Source of the DNA: Sitta carolinensis
Lineage: Eukaryota > Chordata > Aves > Passeriformes > Sittidae
Assembly: GCA_032173965.1 (NCBI GenBank)
Contig: CM063283.1
Location: 109,826,108 to 109,890,107, forward strand
Direction: 5' to 3'
DNA length: 64,000 bases
In this document: positions 1-13,481 of the stretch, in pieces
How positions within the stretch are numbered: the stretch's first letter is position 1
Layout of the letters: every line of letters starts with the position of its first letter
Position numbers and translations under genes: made by a program
The notes under the pieces: generated by a model
What the model saw: the letters and a program-made list of their open reading frames with translations, nothing else
Told to the model about the DNA's origin: nothing
Databases searched by the model: none

Positions 1-995
1 CCTTACAGAACATTTTTGGTATGAGGAAAGAAAGGAATTGTGTTTAATGTAGTTCAGTCTGAGTTTGTTGGACGAGGAAGTTCAGTAAAGCAAGAAAAAA
101 ATACTTAAATATTTATTACCTGTTTCTGCTTTATGGATAGACTAAAGAAATTGCTATAGTAGAGTAATTCCTCCGTGGAAAAGTTCTTTCTAAGACTGGC
201 CTGTTTAAATAGGAGTCTGTTCAAAGCTTGTTTTCAGGAGTTCTACTGATACTGTCACAAGTACATTGGGCTGTTTGATTGCTTGTGGCCATTACAAAGT
301 TTGTCGAATGGTGCATTTCTAAAATGAGCCTGTGTCCAAGTTTTGCAGTGGTTCAGGTATTGTTCTTGATACTGAATATTATTCTTTATATCTAATTTAT
401 ATCATAGGAAGGTAACCCTTATGTACCTAAAATACCATGTTAATGAACTAACCCCCCATTAAGCATATTTGTGAGTTGAGGAATAATGTTTATCAGGCAC
501 TTTGACTTCAGAGTGTGAGAGGATGCAGGGATCACCATCAGAGCTGTGCTGACAAATTACCTTCCTTTATGGTTCTTGGATTTGCTACGTAGTGTTCATG
601 GCAGGAGCTTACTTAATTAAGATGTAGAATTAAGAGCTCATTTACAGTTTTGTAAAGGGAGTGACTAAAAGCGTGTGATGAATTACAAACAGAACACTGT
701 ATGTCAACATATGAATTTCTTTTGTGTTAAGTTGTTAAATTAATTGTTGTTTGTTAAAATGGCTTTAAGTCATTTTCTTTTCTCACAGTGGCATTTGAGG
801 ATTATGATTCACTTCTCAGTATTGATTGGTTATTAATCTAAAGCAGACTGAATTGTGAATGTGTTTTTCATTAAATTTCTGCTTTCATTTTGAGAATTTA
901 AAAATCTGAACAATTTCAGAATATCATTTTCATCATTAGACAAAAGATCCAGTGCAACAGCTTTTAAAATAGAGCCAAGAGATGTTGTTTTTTGG

Positions 996-1013
996 TTTTT
1001 TTTTTTTTTTTTT
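996..1013 (+). repeat. T homopolymer, 18 bases
   Basis: Simple homopolymer run in intron 1 with no element attached. Confidence 0.9.
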
Positions 1014-1539
1014 GGTCAGCATTCTGTTGCTTCCACTCTAGTTACCATTTTATTTAAGCAGTGTTTTCATTATCTTATGATTTGAAAACTTACTTGCACA
1101 GGAACACAGAGTAGAATAATGAACTGAAGTTAAGGTTTTATTTTTAGGTATTTTTCTTCTAGGTAACAGAATTTTAAGTACTCTCTGTTGCTTCTCTTAT
1201 GTTTCAGTGAAACCATCTTTGAGCCTGTGTGATGAACCAGGCTGGAGAACTGTTTCAGCTCAAAAATAACCTAGTAAAAGTAGAAAACTCTTTAGTTTGA
1301 AATAACCGCTATTGAGGGTTTGTACTAAGAGGTTTAAAAATTCACAGAGCCAGCTTCTTATTGCTCAGAACGGAGTTGGGAGGGATTCCATGGTGGATAA
1401 AGGAGGTAGTGAGTGCTGGGAGTCCTTGCAGAATGCTCTTCTGGAAGCATGAAACCAGTTCATCACCTTTAAATGGAAGGGAAGTAGGTAGTAGGTAAAA
1501 GAGGCCCTTAACTTCACTGTAAGCTCCTGAGTCTGCTCA

Positions 1540-3350
1540 AAACCAAAAGAGGAGTGTGCCAGGGATGGAAAAATGAGCAAATACCCACTGAGGTCTACCA
1601 GGGCATTGCCAGAGCATGCAGAGGTGCAGTTAGAAAGGTTAAAGCTCAGCTGGACTTGAAATTGGCTGGAGATGTCGAAATCTACAGGAAAGGATTTTTC
1701 AGGATCATAAACAGCAAGCTCAAACAGAGGAAAATGCTGGCCCACTATTAAACAGGAGAGGTGAATTAGTTGCCAACTAATGCTAAAAAGCCAGAGGTTC
1801 TCTGCACTTCTATCACCTCTGTCTTTACCAGCACTCTTGAGCCCCAGACCTTGGGAACAGAAATCCAGTTTCATGCACAGACCTACTGTCTTTGAAGGAA
1901 TTATTGGGGTGTAAACTATTACAGGAGCTTGACCCCTACAAATTACCCAACTGAGGGTGTTAAAGAGAGCTGGCTGGATACTGCTGGGAGGCTGCTTTCC
2001 GTAATCTTTGCGAAATTGTGGAGACTGGGGAATGTTCTGGAAGAAGGCTCATGTTGCCCCATCTTCAGGAAAGGTTTAAACAAGAAGGAAAGGAATTATC
2101 AGCCCATCAGTCTTACCTCAGTCCCAGGAAAAGTTATGGTGTGAATCCTGATGAACCACATGATTGGGAAAACCTGGCATGGATTCACCAAGGGCAAATC
2201 ATTCTTGGCAAACCTGATTGCCTCCTAGCACAGAGTAACCTGCTTGGTGTATATGGAATTGGTGGTAGACTTTTGTCTTCCTGGATTTCAAGTCATTCCA
2301 TGCTGTTTCTCACAGCCTCTTCCTAGAGAAACCAGTGTGTTGTGTTCCAGGCAGGTCTGTGTGCTGCCTGGGAGCTGGCTGATGGGCAGCACCCAGAGCA
2401 GGGTGGGACATGCTCCTTCTCAAACTGGCTGCCTGTCACAGGTGGGGTCCCCAGGGATTGATACTGCCCTGCTGTTTAATCCCATCATAAGTGCTCTGGA
2501 TGGTGGGATCAAGTGCATCCTCATGCATTTTGCTGATGGTACCAAACTGAGTGGGGAAGTGAACTGCCAAGAGAAGAGCCACCCTGGAGAAAGTCCTGGA
2601 TGGGCTGGAAGAATGGTGTGATGAGGACCTTATGAAGTTCAGCAAAGACAAATGTAAGGTGGTGTATGTGGGAGAGCATGATCTGGGAGTGCAGCACAAT
2701 CTGAGGTCTTTCTGGCTGGGAAGCAACTCTGTGGAAATGGATGTGGGGGTCCTGGTGGATGTAGCTCAGTAAAAATGAGCTGTGTGCTGCTGTGTCAAAG
2801 GGAGACTTTGGGATGCTGGATTACATAATTGGGGCATCACCAACAAAGACAAAGGAGATGTCCTTGCACTCTACTCAGTGCTGGTCAAGCCACAATATTT
2901 GGAATATTCATCTGCACTTTGGCACACACTAAAAGAAAAAGATGCGGCCAGGCTTGAGAGAGTCCAGAGAAGGGCTACAAAGGTGATCAAAGGACTGAGA
3001 AGCTGAAGTGTGAAGAATGGCTGAGAGATTCTGGTTTGTACAGCTTTGAGAGTGATGTTACCACCATATTCCAGTACTTAAAGAGTGCCTACAAAGAACA
3101 TGGAGACTCCATTTTTATAAGGAGTTACATTGATAAGACAAGATTTAATGGGTACAAGTTTCTCCTGGGGACTAACTTCTATAGAACACAAGAAAAACAC
3201 AAAGAGAACAGTCAACCATTGGGATAATATCTCCGGGGCAGTGATGAGTTCTTCAGTGTTGGACACTTTCAAAATGCAGCTGGACAGTGTGCTGGGCCAT
3301 CTTGTCTAGCCTCTGCTTTTGCCAGGAAATGTTGGATCAGATGATTTTTC
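1540..3350 (+). repeat. CR1 LINE, long decayed ORF2 copy, sense
   Basis: This is a 5'-truncated, heavily mutated CR1 non-LTR retrotransposon. Broken stretches of ORF2 can be followed in order: a region before the reverse transcriptase with ARACRGAVRKVKAQLDLKLA (about 1610-1670); RT matches including NYQPISLTSVPGKVM (about 2092-2140); the catalytic-region remnant FADGTKLSGEV (about 2528-2560), where CR1 normally has FADDTKL so the second catalytic Asp is lost; a GVLVD segment (about 2745); and ALYSVLVKPQYLEYSSALW with RVQRRATKVIKG (about 2868-3000). Stops and shifts separate them, so it cannot make protein. The last 250 bases are a 3' untranslated part that I place less surely. Short open frames here, on both strands, are relics of this element. 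Confidence 0.85.
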
Positions 3351-3830
3351 ATGTTAAAGGAGACGCTGCTGCCTGAGACCAGTGAGAATTCACTCTGTTG
3401 AGGGAGTCACGCACACCCCGCCCGAGACTTCAACTGCTGGGTCTGGAGTCCCTTTGCAGCAGGAGTGTCCAGTGGTGTGGTGGATGGGTGCCCCTTCCAG
3501 CTCCTTATTCCAACAGACTCTTAGACACGCTTCCTCCTTCGAGCTTGACCTTGAGTTTCCTGCAGCAGAGACTCAGGCACTGGATTTGTAAAAATAAATA
3601 ATTTAATAGAGCGATACAGCAGCAGGTCTTGAGCTGGGTGCCTGAAGAGGGGATCTCTGAACAATGAAATCCTTGAGCTTTGGTACCATTTTTGTACCCT
3701 TACATTGAGGTGTTATTATATCAACCTTACATGCTGATTTTGTGCATGCAGTTCATTTTGCAGGCTTAAAAAGCTGTGCAGGTCCTTTGAGAGACAGATT
3801 TAGGAGGCTAGGGTGGATCCTGGTTAGTGT
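3351..3830. repeat. Possible LTR-like unit next to the CR1
   Basis: This stretch has a different texture from the CR1 before it and the intron after it. It opens with a GC-rich part with CpGs, then an AATAAATAATTTAATAGAGCG stretch near 3594, then a moderately GC-rich tail. The layout recalls bird endogenous-retrovirus LTRs, and parts such as the AGGTCTTGAGCTGGGTGCCTGA region (about 3625) look familiar from them. I cannot define ends or target-site duplications. It may be another repeat type or unique DNA. Confidence 0.3.
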
Positions 3831-3934
3831 GACATTGTTTCTGTAAGGAATGTTTATAAAACTAGTGCTCCCTATTTTCTTAGGAAGAGTGGAATTACCT
3901 CTGTTTGGAAGCACAGGTTGCCAGGAGTGGATTA

Positions 3935-4112
3935 TATAGAATCACAGAATAGTTTGGGTTGGAATGAGGCTTTAATACAACACAGCCACTCTCCTGCTGT
4001 GGACAGGGACATCTGCCACTGGACCAGGTTGCTTAAAGCCCCATCCAGTCTGCCCTTGAACACTTCCAGGGATGGAACATCCACGACTTCTCTTTCCTCA
4101 TGGGGAGGAGAG
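3935..4112 (-). repeat. CR1 LINE 3' end, antisense
   Basis: It starts with the CR1 tail seen in reverse (AGAATCACAGAATAGTTTGG), then GTTGGAATGAGGC, CCATCCAGTCTGCCCTTGAA and CACTTCCAGGGATGGAACATC, all standard antisense CR1 3' terminal sequence. It is about 180 bases long and severely 5'-truncated. Confidence 0.85.
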
Positions 4113-5931
4113 GTGCAATGAGTGCAGTGACTTGGCTTCCTCACTCTGTGGAGGAAGACCACGTGTTTAGTGACGTTACCTTACCACAAGCAGATGTGGG
4201 CCAGATTCAGATCTGAGCACGTGTGCAGCAGCAGGAGTGCCAAAATGTATGTAAGAAGAGCTATACAGGAGAAAACTCTGAATGAAGGAAGATCCTGAGG
4301 GATCTAGGTGGAGTGCTTCATGAATTATGTTTGAACCTGTGACTACTGAAAATCAGGCCACCATTTGATTTTAGGCAAGTGGAGAAATGAAGCAGCCTTT
4401 TGGGAAGGTTTTTCAGAATATGGTGTTATAATAAAAGGAAGATGTTTTCTGTTAAAGAAGTAGAAGAAAGGTTGAAGAATGCCACTTAGATGAGATGTGA
4501 GGAGGAGTAGGAAACCAAGGAATTGAATGGATGACTTCATGATGCAGACTGTCGTGGGGGTGAGGGGAATGGCATTGTGAATCACAATGTTTTTGTACTT
4601 TCCAGCAGCTACCTGGGGTCTTGTGCTTGGTTACCATCTAAACAGTACTGGTAACTTAAGTAGCATTTAAGTTTTTGATGGTGCTGGGGCCTGCTTTAGA
4701 AGATCTTAAAAACAGGGTAGATGGGAATGGAACAGGGAACAAAATTGCAGGGAGTCTGTGTAGGTTGTGAAAAAGCTTAGTAAGAGTTACATGCTCTGAG
4801 TATAACAGAGCTCTCTCCCATTTTTGAAATAAAAGTAAGATGTTGGCTGTGTTTTCTATGTCTTTATCTTAGACTACTGCTTCCCTTTTTTCTTCCTTAT
4901 CCCTCAAGGAAGGGAAGAGTAAGAAACTTCTTCTTTTTCCTCAAGGTGAAAATGAAGCCAAGAACTCTCATGTGTCTGTTCTCAAGTCATGTTTTGCTGC
5001 CTTTAGATTTGAAGGATAAAGAAAGCTGAGCAAGTGTGGAAGATACAGATGGATATGTTGAAAGGGCAAGAAATAGTTCAAAGTGTGGAACTGAAAGCCT
5101 GTGTAAGGGAGAATGATGCTGATCTAGAGAATTTAACAGTACAGTTTAATAGAACAAAGTGTAGAAGGAGCGTAAGATAAAGTGGAGGGTTAAGAAAAAT
5201 GGAGAACATCCATTATATAACATCATAAAGCATGTCATAGGCAACCTCTGGCAGGAGAGAAGTGGAATGATATGGGGAAGAATAAAGAGCTGCAAAAATT
5301 ATGTACATTGGTTGGTAAACTCAAATGGAGCTTCTGGGCATGTTACAGATATAGTAACTAAGGGTGAATTTTAAAAACCAATGTTCTCAAAGCTTTATTT
5401 GTTCTTAGTGTCTGGTGTGGTGCACAGAAATGTGTTGTTTTCTGAGTATTTTTAATCTCTCCAGGGTTTTAATGGTTGGAAGGGCAGAGCCTTTGAATTT
5501 GAGATTTTGTTAAACACTTGAACACTGTAAGTTTTCAGGAGTGGGAGACTAGAAAATTCTGAAGGACTATCAGATTTCAAGTGTTACCTGTTAAAATTAT
5601 CAACAAATTAGGCTTAAGGGTCTTTTTTGCTACTTTAAAAATGCTTTTACTTGCTTTTAAGCAGTAATGAATGTTCACTTGTTCCTTTTTTAATTCAGAG
5701 AAAAGTGTGATAATAGTTTTTATAATTTTTGAAAAATAAATTATAAAAAACTGTTCAGCTAATTTTGAATTAGAACAGTACATACATCTGTACTCCTTGC
5801 TTAAGAGGAAAATATAAAAAAAAAAAAGTATTGTGTATGAAAACAAAACTGGAAACATCAGGCAGTACAACAGAGATGTGTGTCTGAGCCAGCCTCTTTT
5901 GGTGCCTTTGTGAAACTCCTCAGATAGACTT

Positions 5932-6050
5932 AGAATGGTGAATATCCTGAGCTGGAAGAGACCCACAAGGCATCATTGAAGTCCAGCTCCTGACCCCACA
6001 CAGAACAAACCAAAAATCCCACCCTGTGCCTGAGCACAGATCCACACCCT
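5932..6050 (-). repeat. CR1 LINE 3' end, antisense, short
   Basis: AATATCCTGAGCTGGAAGAG, ACCCACAAGG, a degraded copy of the 'atcattgagtccaactcctg' part, and AAAAATCCCACCCTGTGCCTGA are the typical reverse strand of the last 120 bases of a CR1 subfamily. The subfamily differs from that at 3935, so this is a separate insertion. Confidence 0.8.
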
Positions 6051-6840
6051 ACCTTTAGTATAGGAACACATGGGATGTTACAGACAGGTTATGTTTTTGT
6101 ACTTGGGGGGTTTCTTACCTGTAGTTATTGTGTAGAGGAAATTAATAGTTGAAGTGCCTTTAATGCCTCTTCTGGCTCTATATGGGGAGGATTTGGAGGT
6201 GTTTATGCTTATAGCAGAGTTAATTTTTGTTGCCTAAGTAAAATGAGATCCCAGAAACCATTGAGTTCATGTTAACTAATGAGCAGAACTATGTCTCATT
6301 TTCTACCTTTAAAGGTCTCTGTTAACTTACAAGTTCACGTGTTAAAAATTTATTACTTCTGACAGTTCCTGGGGTTAGTTATATACTGTCCTTCTTGGCT
6401 GAATTGGTGCCATTCTTTTCTCTTTATGGTCTCAGTACAATATTTACAGGTTTATTTGCTAGAAATAATTTGGAAAATATTAATGGTTAAATGGAAGCCT
6501 GTGAAGGAGAGTTTTGCTATGTTAAAAAAGGAGGAGAGCATGGTAGATGGTGTGTTGTAGCACGGAAATATATTGGAGGTAATATATATTGTATTTGGGA
6601 CCAGTGAAAGAACTGTGGAAGACTGTTTAAGGGTTCCTTAGGTAATTGTGGATGGTGGGGATAGATCATTGCATAGGACTGTGATACTTATCTTGGAGAT
6701 TGCCTTCATTAATCCGTGAGTGTAGATGTGTTCAAACTCTGTGAGGAAAAACGTGGAATTAGACTGTTGCTGTCTGTTTGTTCCCTGCCAGTAAAAATGC
6801 TGTCATATTAAATTGTGTTTTTCTTTATGAGTTGATTTTC

Positions 6841-7035
6841 TTCCGCGGTGGCGGCTTGTTTTTTGCTTTTGAATGGTAGAATGTTTTCCTGTAGTGCCAG
6901 TTGCAAACTTGCAGCTTGCCCGCATTGTGGCCAAAAATCTGAGAACAATGACGACTCCATTATGCGCAGCGAGAAAGGAACGTTTGTACGACTTGCTTTT
7001 AATTGCTAATTAAGCCAAGTCCTCGGTAGTTTGAA
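6841..7035. promoter_or_regulatory. CpG-enriched candidate regulatory element
   Basis: About ten or more CpGs fall in under 200 bases, including CCGCGG, TGCGCAGCGAG and TACGAC, while the flanks have almost none. Next to them lies TTTTAATTGCTAATTAAG (6997-7014) with two homeodomain-type TAAT cores. No coding frame fits. Retained CpGs plus paired TAAT sites suggest a conserved noncoding element or enhancer. This is inference from composition only. Confidence 0.35.
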
Positions 7036-10000
7036 AGAATGGAATAGTTTATGCCTTCCACTTCAGACCACTATTTGCTACTTGGTTGTGGGGAATGATG
7101 GAAGGGGTGATTTTTATGATGATTTCTGATGAAAGTGAAAATGCAGAGGAGCAGTCATTTTTCACAATGATTCAGGGAGTGTGGTGCCTGTGGAACTGAG
7201 GAGCAGCTTTGGACTTTTGTGCTGCTGGAGAAGGCCAGGCAATGTCACCTGCCCCATCCTCAGCACAACAGGTTTTGTTCTGCTTCAGTTCATGTATTCA
7301 GTTTAAAGGTAATTCCATTTTTCAAGACAGGTAGTAGGGATCTTCTAGAAAAAAGCTTGTTCATATTTTGAGATGATTTTAATTTCTCCTTGATTATTAT
7401 TTTATTTTTTTAAGATCAGAGAATGAAGCTACCTTAATAGAGTGCAGCACTGGTTCCAGTGCATTAGAACTCACTGACTTTAAAGATTCTTCAGCACAGC
7501 TAGGTAGGAATTTTCTGACTCCAGGAAACTCTGCTTCCAGAGGGATTGGTAAGCAGATAGGCAGATTTACCAACTGAAACAGGAAAACAAGTTTCAACTA
7601 CAGGTCATTTCACAACTTTTTCCTCAGGGCTTTCTCACTTCCACAGCCAGAACTCAAAAATGGAACAAACTGATTTAGAGCAATTCATTAATGAGTAGCT
7701 TAAGGTCTGTCAGGCTTCAGACAGCTGGAAAGGAGAAGGAACACATTCTTGCTCCAGTGGCTTTATTTTCATGATTTTTCTGCAGTATTTGAGAACCTTT
7801 CCAGATTCTTTTCGTGTCATGGCTGAAATGAACTCATTCTCATAAGATTACCTGTTTCAATTGACGGCTTGTTTGTCAGTGATTTCTTTTTCTAAATAAT
7901 AAAAAAGAAATTGCTACAGAGTAGCACTTACTGGTACCTGGGCGTAAGAAGGAGTGTGCTGTCAAATTTGGACAACCTCTTGATGTTGATGTTTCCACTT
8001 GGCTCTCAGGCTCTGCTGCTGTTCCTGTGCTGGAATTTCTTCTGCTTTGACAGGAGTTTCTCTGTTGGCATCACTGCACTGTCACCTGCAGTGTCAGAAT
8101 CAAACCCCCTTAGAGCTCTGTGCTGCTGCTGCAGTTGAGGGGTTCTGCCAGGGTGGGTGATTTTTCCTTACCCTCGTGCCTGAACATGCTACAGCTTGTT
8201 TTTGTGAAGCAGCAGTGGTCTTCATGTGCTGTTGGAACACTACTTGTGGGAAACAAGTTTTGTGGGTGAAAGCCACAGTATGAGAGCAATGACCAGTGTT
8301 ATTTAGGTGGCAGGTAGAACAGCATTATTAAACATTGCATTCGTAAGATGATGCAGCATTTATGTAACTTGATACTGCTTGTTAAATTGGTAATTCATTT
8401 GTGTAGAAGAAATTCACATTTTTCCTGGAAATCAATAAACAGGTACGGAATGGGTTGGGGAAGGTACTGTGATACTGCCTTTCCTTCCACAGTCAGACAA
8501 GAGAGTCAAATTAATTTAGTTGCTACTTCTGAATAGTTTGGATTCTTAGTGTAAAGTTGAGTTCTGTTACTCCTTGAAATGCACGTTTGAAGTGAAATGT
8601 TGCATTTTCTTCCTGCACATAAATCAGAGTCTTGGCATTTGATTATCCATTTGGTTGGACCTCTTGCTTTGCAAGATGTTAAAAGGAAGATTCCCTTAGT
8701 TTTGGAGAAGGAGTACCTCTTGGGAGGCACAATTGCACAGCACTTGGGGATTCAGCTGAAATAAAGGGTAGAGTTTCTATTGCCAAGTGGCATTTGCTGT
8801 GGAAGTGCCCATGGGGTTGCTCCTACGTGTCTGCATGAAGCTGTAAATCTGTGTAAGTTGTCTTGTCTTTGACTAAAGCTCCATTACTTGTGGAGTGTTG
8901 CCCTCCTAACCTCTCCAGCAAGTTAACAGATTAATTCTTTTTGTGTGTCCTCCCCATTATGTTGTTGTTGCCCCCTGTGTTTTTAGGTCTGGCTATCTTA
9001 AATTTTGCAAGCACCTGGCCTCTTGTCACATAAATGTCATGATATGTGGTGTCTGTCATAAGTTTGCACATAGTGGTCTGAAGAGATGTAGGTGAGGGGG
9101 TGACACTCAATAATATTAGAAAAAAATAGTTGCATACTGTTTATTTTCAGCATTACTAAATTCTCCACCTTCACCAGGTCTCTTGCTATGCTTTGCCATA
9201 AATGTATGAATAAATATGCAGAATTAATCCAATTAATTGTAATAGCACATCCTTATATATGCATATCTTAGAATGATCCTCAACAGCTTTCTCCTGGATG
9301 CTGTCATACAAGTATTTACTGTTTTATTTCAGTGCAGGTAGCTTACATTACTTTGGAGAAATCCCTTTAACTTAGCGTCATCTACTTTTAGGCAGGTGGA
9401 TTGCAAAAACTGGTGTTCTGTCTGAGCTCTTAGAGGTCTGTGTTCCGTGTTCTCAGTGAAGGAAATGTTGAGACCAAATCCCTCTCTACAACTCCCTGAA
9501 AACGGGTTGTAGCCAGGTGGGGGTTAGTCTCTTCCCAGGGAACTGGGATGAGTCTTCTTCACCCTTAATCAAGGTTTTTTCTTGGGCCACATCATTAAAT
9601 GAGGAAGTTATTTTATGCTTATCTTCACAGACTTGCGTCTTCTATAACCAGTGGAAGAAGGATCTCCCAAGATTTTGGAAAGTAGCCCATATTTGTGACA
9701 TGAATGTTCCTATTAATTGTTCAGTGTAAATATAGGACTCTGAAATATGGAAGGTTTTGCATCTGTCAGGCTGTATAGGAGGTGAAGGAATAATCAGAGA
9801 ATGGAGAAGGCTTGCAATGCTAAACTTGGGTTAAGAAGCCATTCCTGAGGGGGATCCCACCCTGTAATGGAATATTTTTCCCTTCTGTTTTGGGGCTGCT
9901 CTAAATTTCGAGCCTCCCTTATCTCATATTTTCCTCACCTGGAGGTCTGTAGGTCAGATACAAACTGACCTATTTGTTGCCTCTTGCAGGGGAAGTTATG

Positions 10001-11595
10001 GAGCAGGTGACTGCTGATGGTTGGAAACGAGTCCTGGAAGTGAGAGATGCAAGCTGAGCCTTTTGGGGGAGTTTGGAATATAACCCATAAATCCCTTTAG
10101 CAAAGTTTCCAGGAGAGTGAAGGGATGTTTGGGAATTGCACAGTATGGTTTACCTAGGGATGGCTTAGCCACAGGTAGTCCCCCTGGAATGCAACTACTG
10201 AGATTGTTGTCGTAAAATAAGGATTATTTCTTTTGTGCTTCCTCTTCCCTGAGTATTCATTGTTAACAGCACAGAATTTTGGTTTGTGCAGTGGACTTTG
10301 TTCTGTGGTAGCTTGTGACCTTCCAGACAGATCTAGCAAGGCTTTTGGAACCAGCAAATGAAGTTGTTGCCCGTGGGCATAAATTTAACTGACTTCCATG
10401 AATGACACTTTTTTTTCCAGGTCTGTAGTGTGCATGTGCTCTTTGCCCCTGTGTGCACCTGAAGTAGAGCTGCTCATGTCACAGTTCCTAGGCTGCTTTC
10501 CAGGAAGACTCAGCTCTGCTTTTTCCCCAGTTTGCGTTTTCTCCATACCCAGTGATCTACCTACCAGTGCCAATTTTGAGATTTGCTGTCTGGTGCAGCT
10601 GCTGATGGTTGGGCTGGCTTCAGTGTCCCTGAGCCCTCTGCCTGCCCATAGAAGGCAGTGCTAAATAAATCACAGTGGATTTCTTATGGCACAGAAATAT
10701 TTTCTTATTTCATCATTAGCAGTCAGACTCATGACATTCCTCAAGGGGAAAGCATAATGTAGCACTTCATCCTTTTTTGCTTAATACCTTGACTGTAGAA
10801 TACAGCTGCCACTGATGCAGCTGGAATACCAACAGCTGCCTTCCAGTGCCCCATGTCACATCTTTGTGAGCAGAACTGTGTATTTCCTGTTTTCAGGACA
10901 TTATTTAGTTGCTCTGAGCCTTCTGGGAGGCCTCACATAAGATTCTGCTTGCTAACAAACTATGTGTTAAATTTTATTGACAAAGGTCTTTTCACTTTGT
11001 ATTTTTATACTTGGCATGTCACACTGAAAACCTGTTTCGCCAACTTTGAGCTGCAGTTTCTATTTAAAAGGTGTATTTTTTACAGATAAACAGTGCAAAA
11101 ATGGTGGTAGTGATATCACTATCAGTAGCTTTCACTGTGAACACTGGAGACAATGGTGGCTTTCTGATAGTGAAAGCAAGTAGCAGCATTAGGACATCAA
11201 TACTGAAAACAGCACTTCACTAATTTTAAAACACCACACCAGATCTAGACTTGGGTTGATGAAAATGAATAATAAATCAGCTATTTAATTTTTGATTCCT
11301 GTGCAAAAATGACAGCAGAATCCAACTGTAATGCTGCATTTTGCTGGATCTGCTGCTGCTTTTATCATTTTCTTTTGGTCTTGTTGATATTTCTGTTTTT
11401 GAGAGAAAAATTGTCATTCCTTTACTTTAGAGAATTAAGACCATTTTGAAATACTGGGTGACAGTGGCTGCTTATATGTGTTTTGGAAAAAGGAGCAAGT
11501 CTGAGTCTGAAGCTTACCAACCAGATAAATGATGCAGCAGAAAGTGAATTATGTGTCTGCTCATCTGAAAGTGGGTGGGGGGAACAGCTTTGTTT

Positions 11596-11614
11596 AAAAA
11601 AAAAAAAAAAAAAA
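11596..11614 (+). repeat. A homopolymer, 19 bases
   Basis: A run inside otherwise unique sequence. It is not preceded by a recognisable processed transcript, so I do not call it a retroposed poly-A tail. Confidence 0.9.
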
Positions 11615-13466
11615 GAAAGAGCTGTGAACCATTACTTGGAACATACATTAGAGAACTTGGGACTGCAGCTTAGTGTTTTATATCTTTTAAAATGTGTGAG
11701 CAGGACGATTGCTGAGGACCTGGCTTTCTTGTAGCATGTTGGTGTTATCTCTGGAGGTCAGAGAGCTCATTCTTGGGTGCTGTGCTATGGCAGGCAGTGC
11801 ATGCTAAGCATGAGGCATCCAAAGATGTTCAAGAAGTGATATCCAGTCTTATTTCTGTGGGGGAGGGTGGGTTTTGTTACCTCTTTATTTGTTAACAAAG
11901 TTATGAATAATCATTTATTGTTTTTCTTCAAAACCATTTTCATTTTCTACATGATGTTTTGAAAATACTTCACAGAATGTGTAATGCTGCTGAGTTTTTG
12001 TGAATATTCTTTTACTCTTTAATTTTTCTTCCCTGGGGAGTTGTTAAACTAAAGCTTACCTTGAAATTTTGTAGAATATTATTTTACAAGAAAATTTTGA
12101 AAAGCAGTATTATTGGTATAAAAGAAAGCTGGAAAACGGGTTTGTTATATGAATTTGTATGCACTTAAAAAACATTGGTTGTTTAAGTAATACTGATATA
12201 CCCACAGTTAGTACTTGTCATATGGAGTCATGCTGAAATTAAAGCCAAAATATTTTCTGAAAGACTATAAGAAGTGGGTTTGGTTCTTAAAAAATTTAAT
12301 ATATTTGCTAAAGAATTACATTCCTTCATTAATTAATATTTAAAATTGAGATTCTCTAGAGAGAGACTCCAAGCACTGATAATCACAAGTATTTTTGTTG
12401 TGGAAGCTGGACAGATAGCAGATACTGTCTGTGGGTTTTGGTTCTGTGGTTATTCTCTTAACATATGTGTTTGACTCCTGTTTGGATAGTAAGGATGTGG
12501 TAGTTGACAATCTTAAGGAGTTAATTTTACCTAACGTTTCTCATATACTCTTATTCAGCAGTGCCTCAAGGCCATAAGCCCTTTGCTTAACAATTCAGCT
12601 CTTTCTAGTAAGTATTGGTATTGGTCTGTTCTCACTTGAATAGAAATTGTTTCAAAAGTCTTGTGCAGACTCTTTGAGAGGGAGCACAAAAGAACACAGG
12701 TTTTATGTGAGGGTTTCTAGTTGTTTTTCAAGCCTGTCCCTTCACATTGCATGTGGCTGTGTCACAGATACACAGGTATCTGTAATGGCATTATATTTAT
12801 GAATATTACTGGCTTATGTGTGATACCAAAGAGTGCTTAAGAGAGACCTTTTGCTTCTACTTTTTACATTTAAGTACTGTTCAAGAGCTTAATTTTTTGG
12901 TTCTTCAAATACTTTTAAAGTTTTCAGTCTAAAATGATGCATTTGTTTGGCAACACTGTTGTTAGGCTGAAATAGCTCTTCTCTTTCCCTGGTGTTAGTC
13001 CTGTTGGTAACTTGTGGAAAAGTCCTAGTAGCTTTTGATTTGCTAAGGTAATTAATTTGAGATGTTTAGACTTCCTTTTCCAAGAGAGACCGTTCTTTTC
13101 TCTTACCCTTCTGCAGTCCTTTTCTAAATTTATTTAATTTCTGTCTTTACTGAATGCAGGGAAGTTGTATAGAATTTGCTGTGGTCATATTAATCTGGTC
13201 TTAGAACTGATTTTTCTCTGTCTCTTCTGCTGCAAGAGCTTGGGAGTATGAACTGAAACGCTCAGGAAGCAGATTCAGAACAAGATGGTTCCCTGCAGTT
13301 AGTCTGTGGAACTGCTGGCTGTCCAGTATTGTTAGTGTGAGATGAGTGGACATGGTTTTAGAAGGTGGGGAAAATTAATGGAAGGAAAATCCATCAGGAG
13401 CATTTCGCATCTCTGCCCAGGAATTTCTGAACTTAAATTGATGTAGTCTGGAAAAATGTAAAGGGG

Positions 13467-13481
13467 AAAAAAAAAAAAAAA
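13467..13481 (+). repeat. A homopolymer, 15 bases
   Basis: Simple run of A after AAAGGGG. No associated element is seen. Confidence 0.9.
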
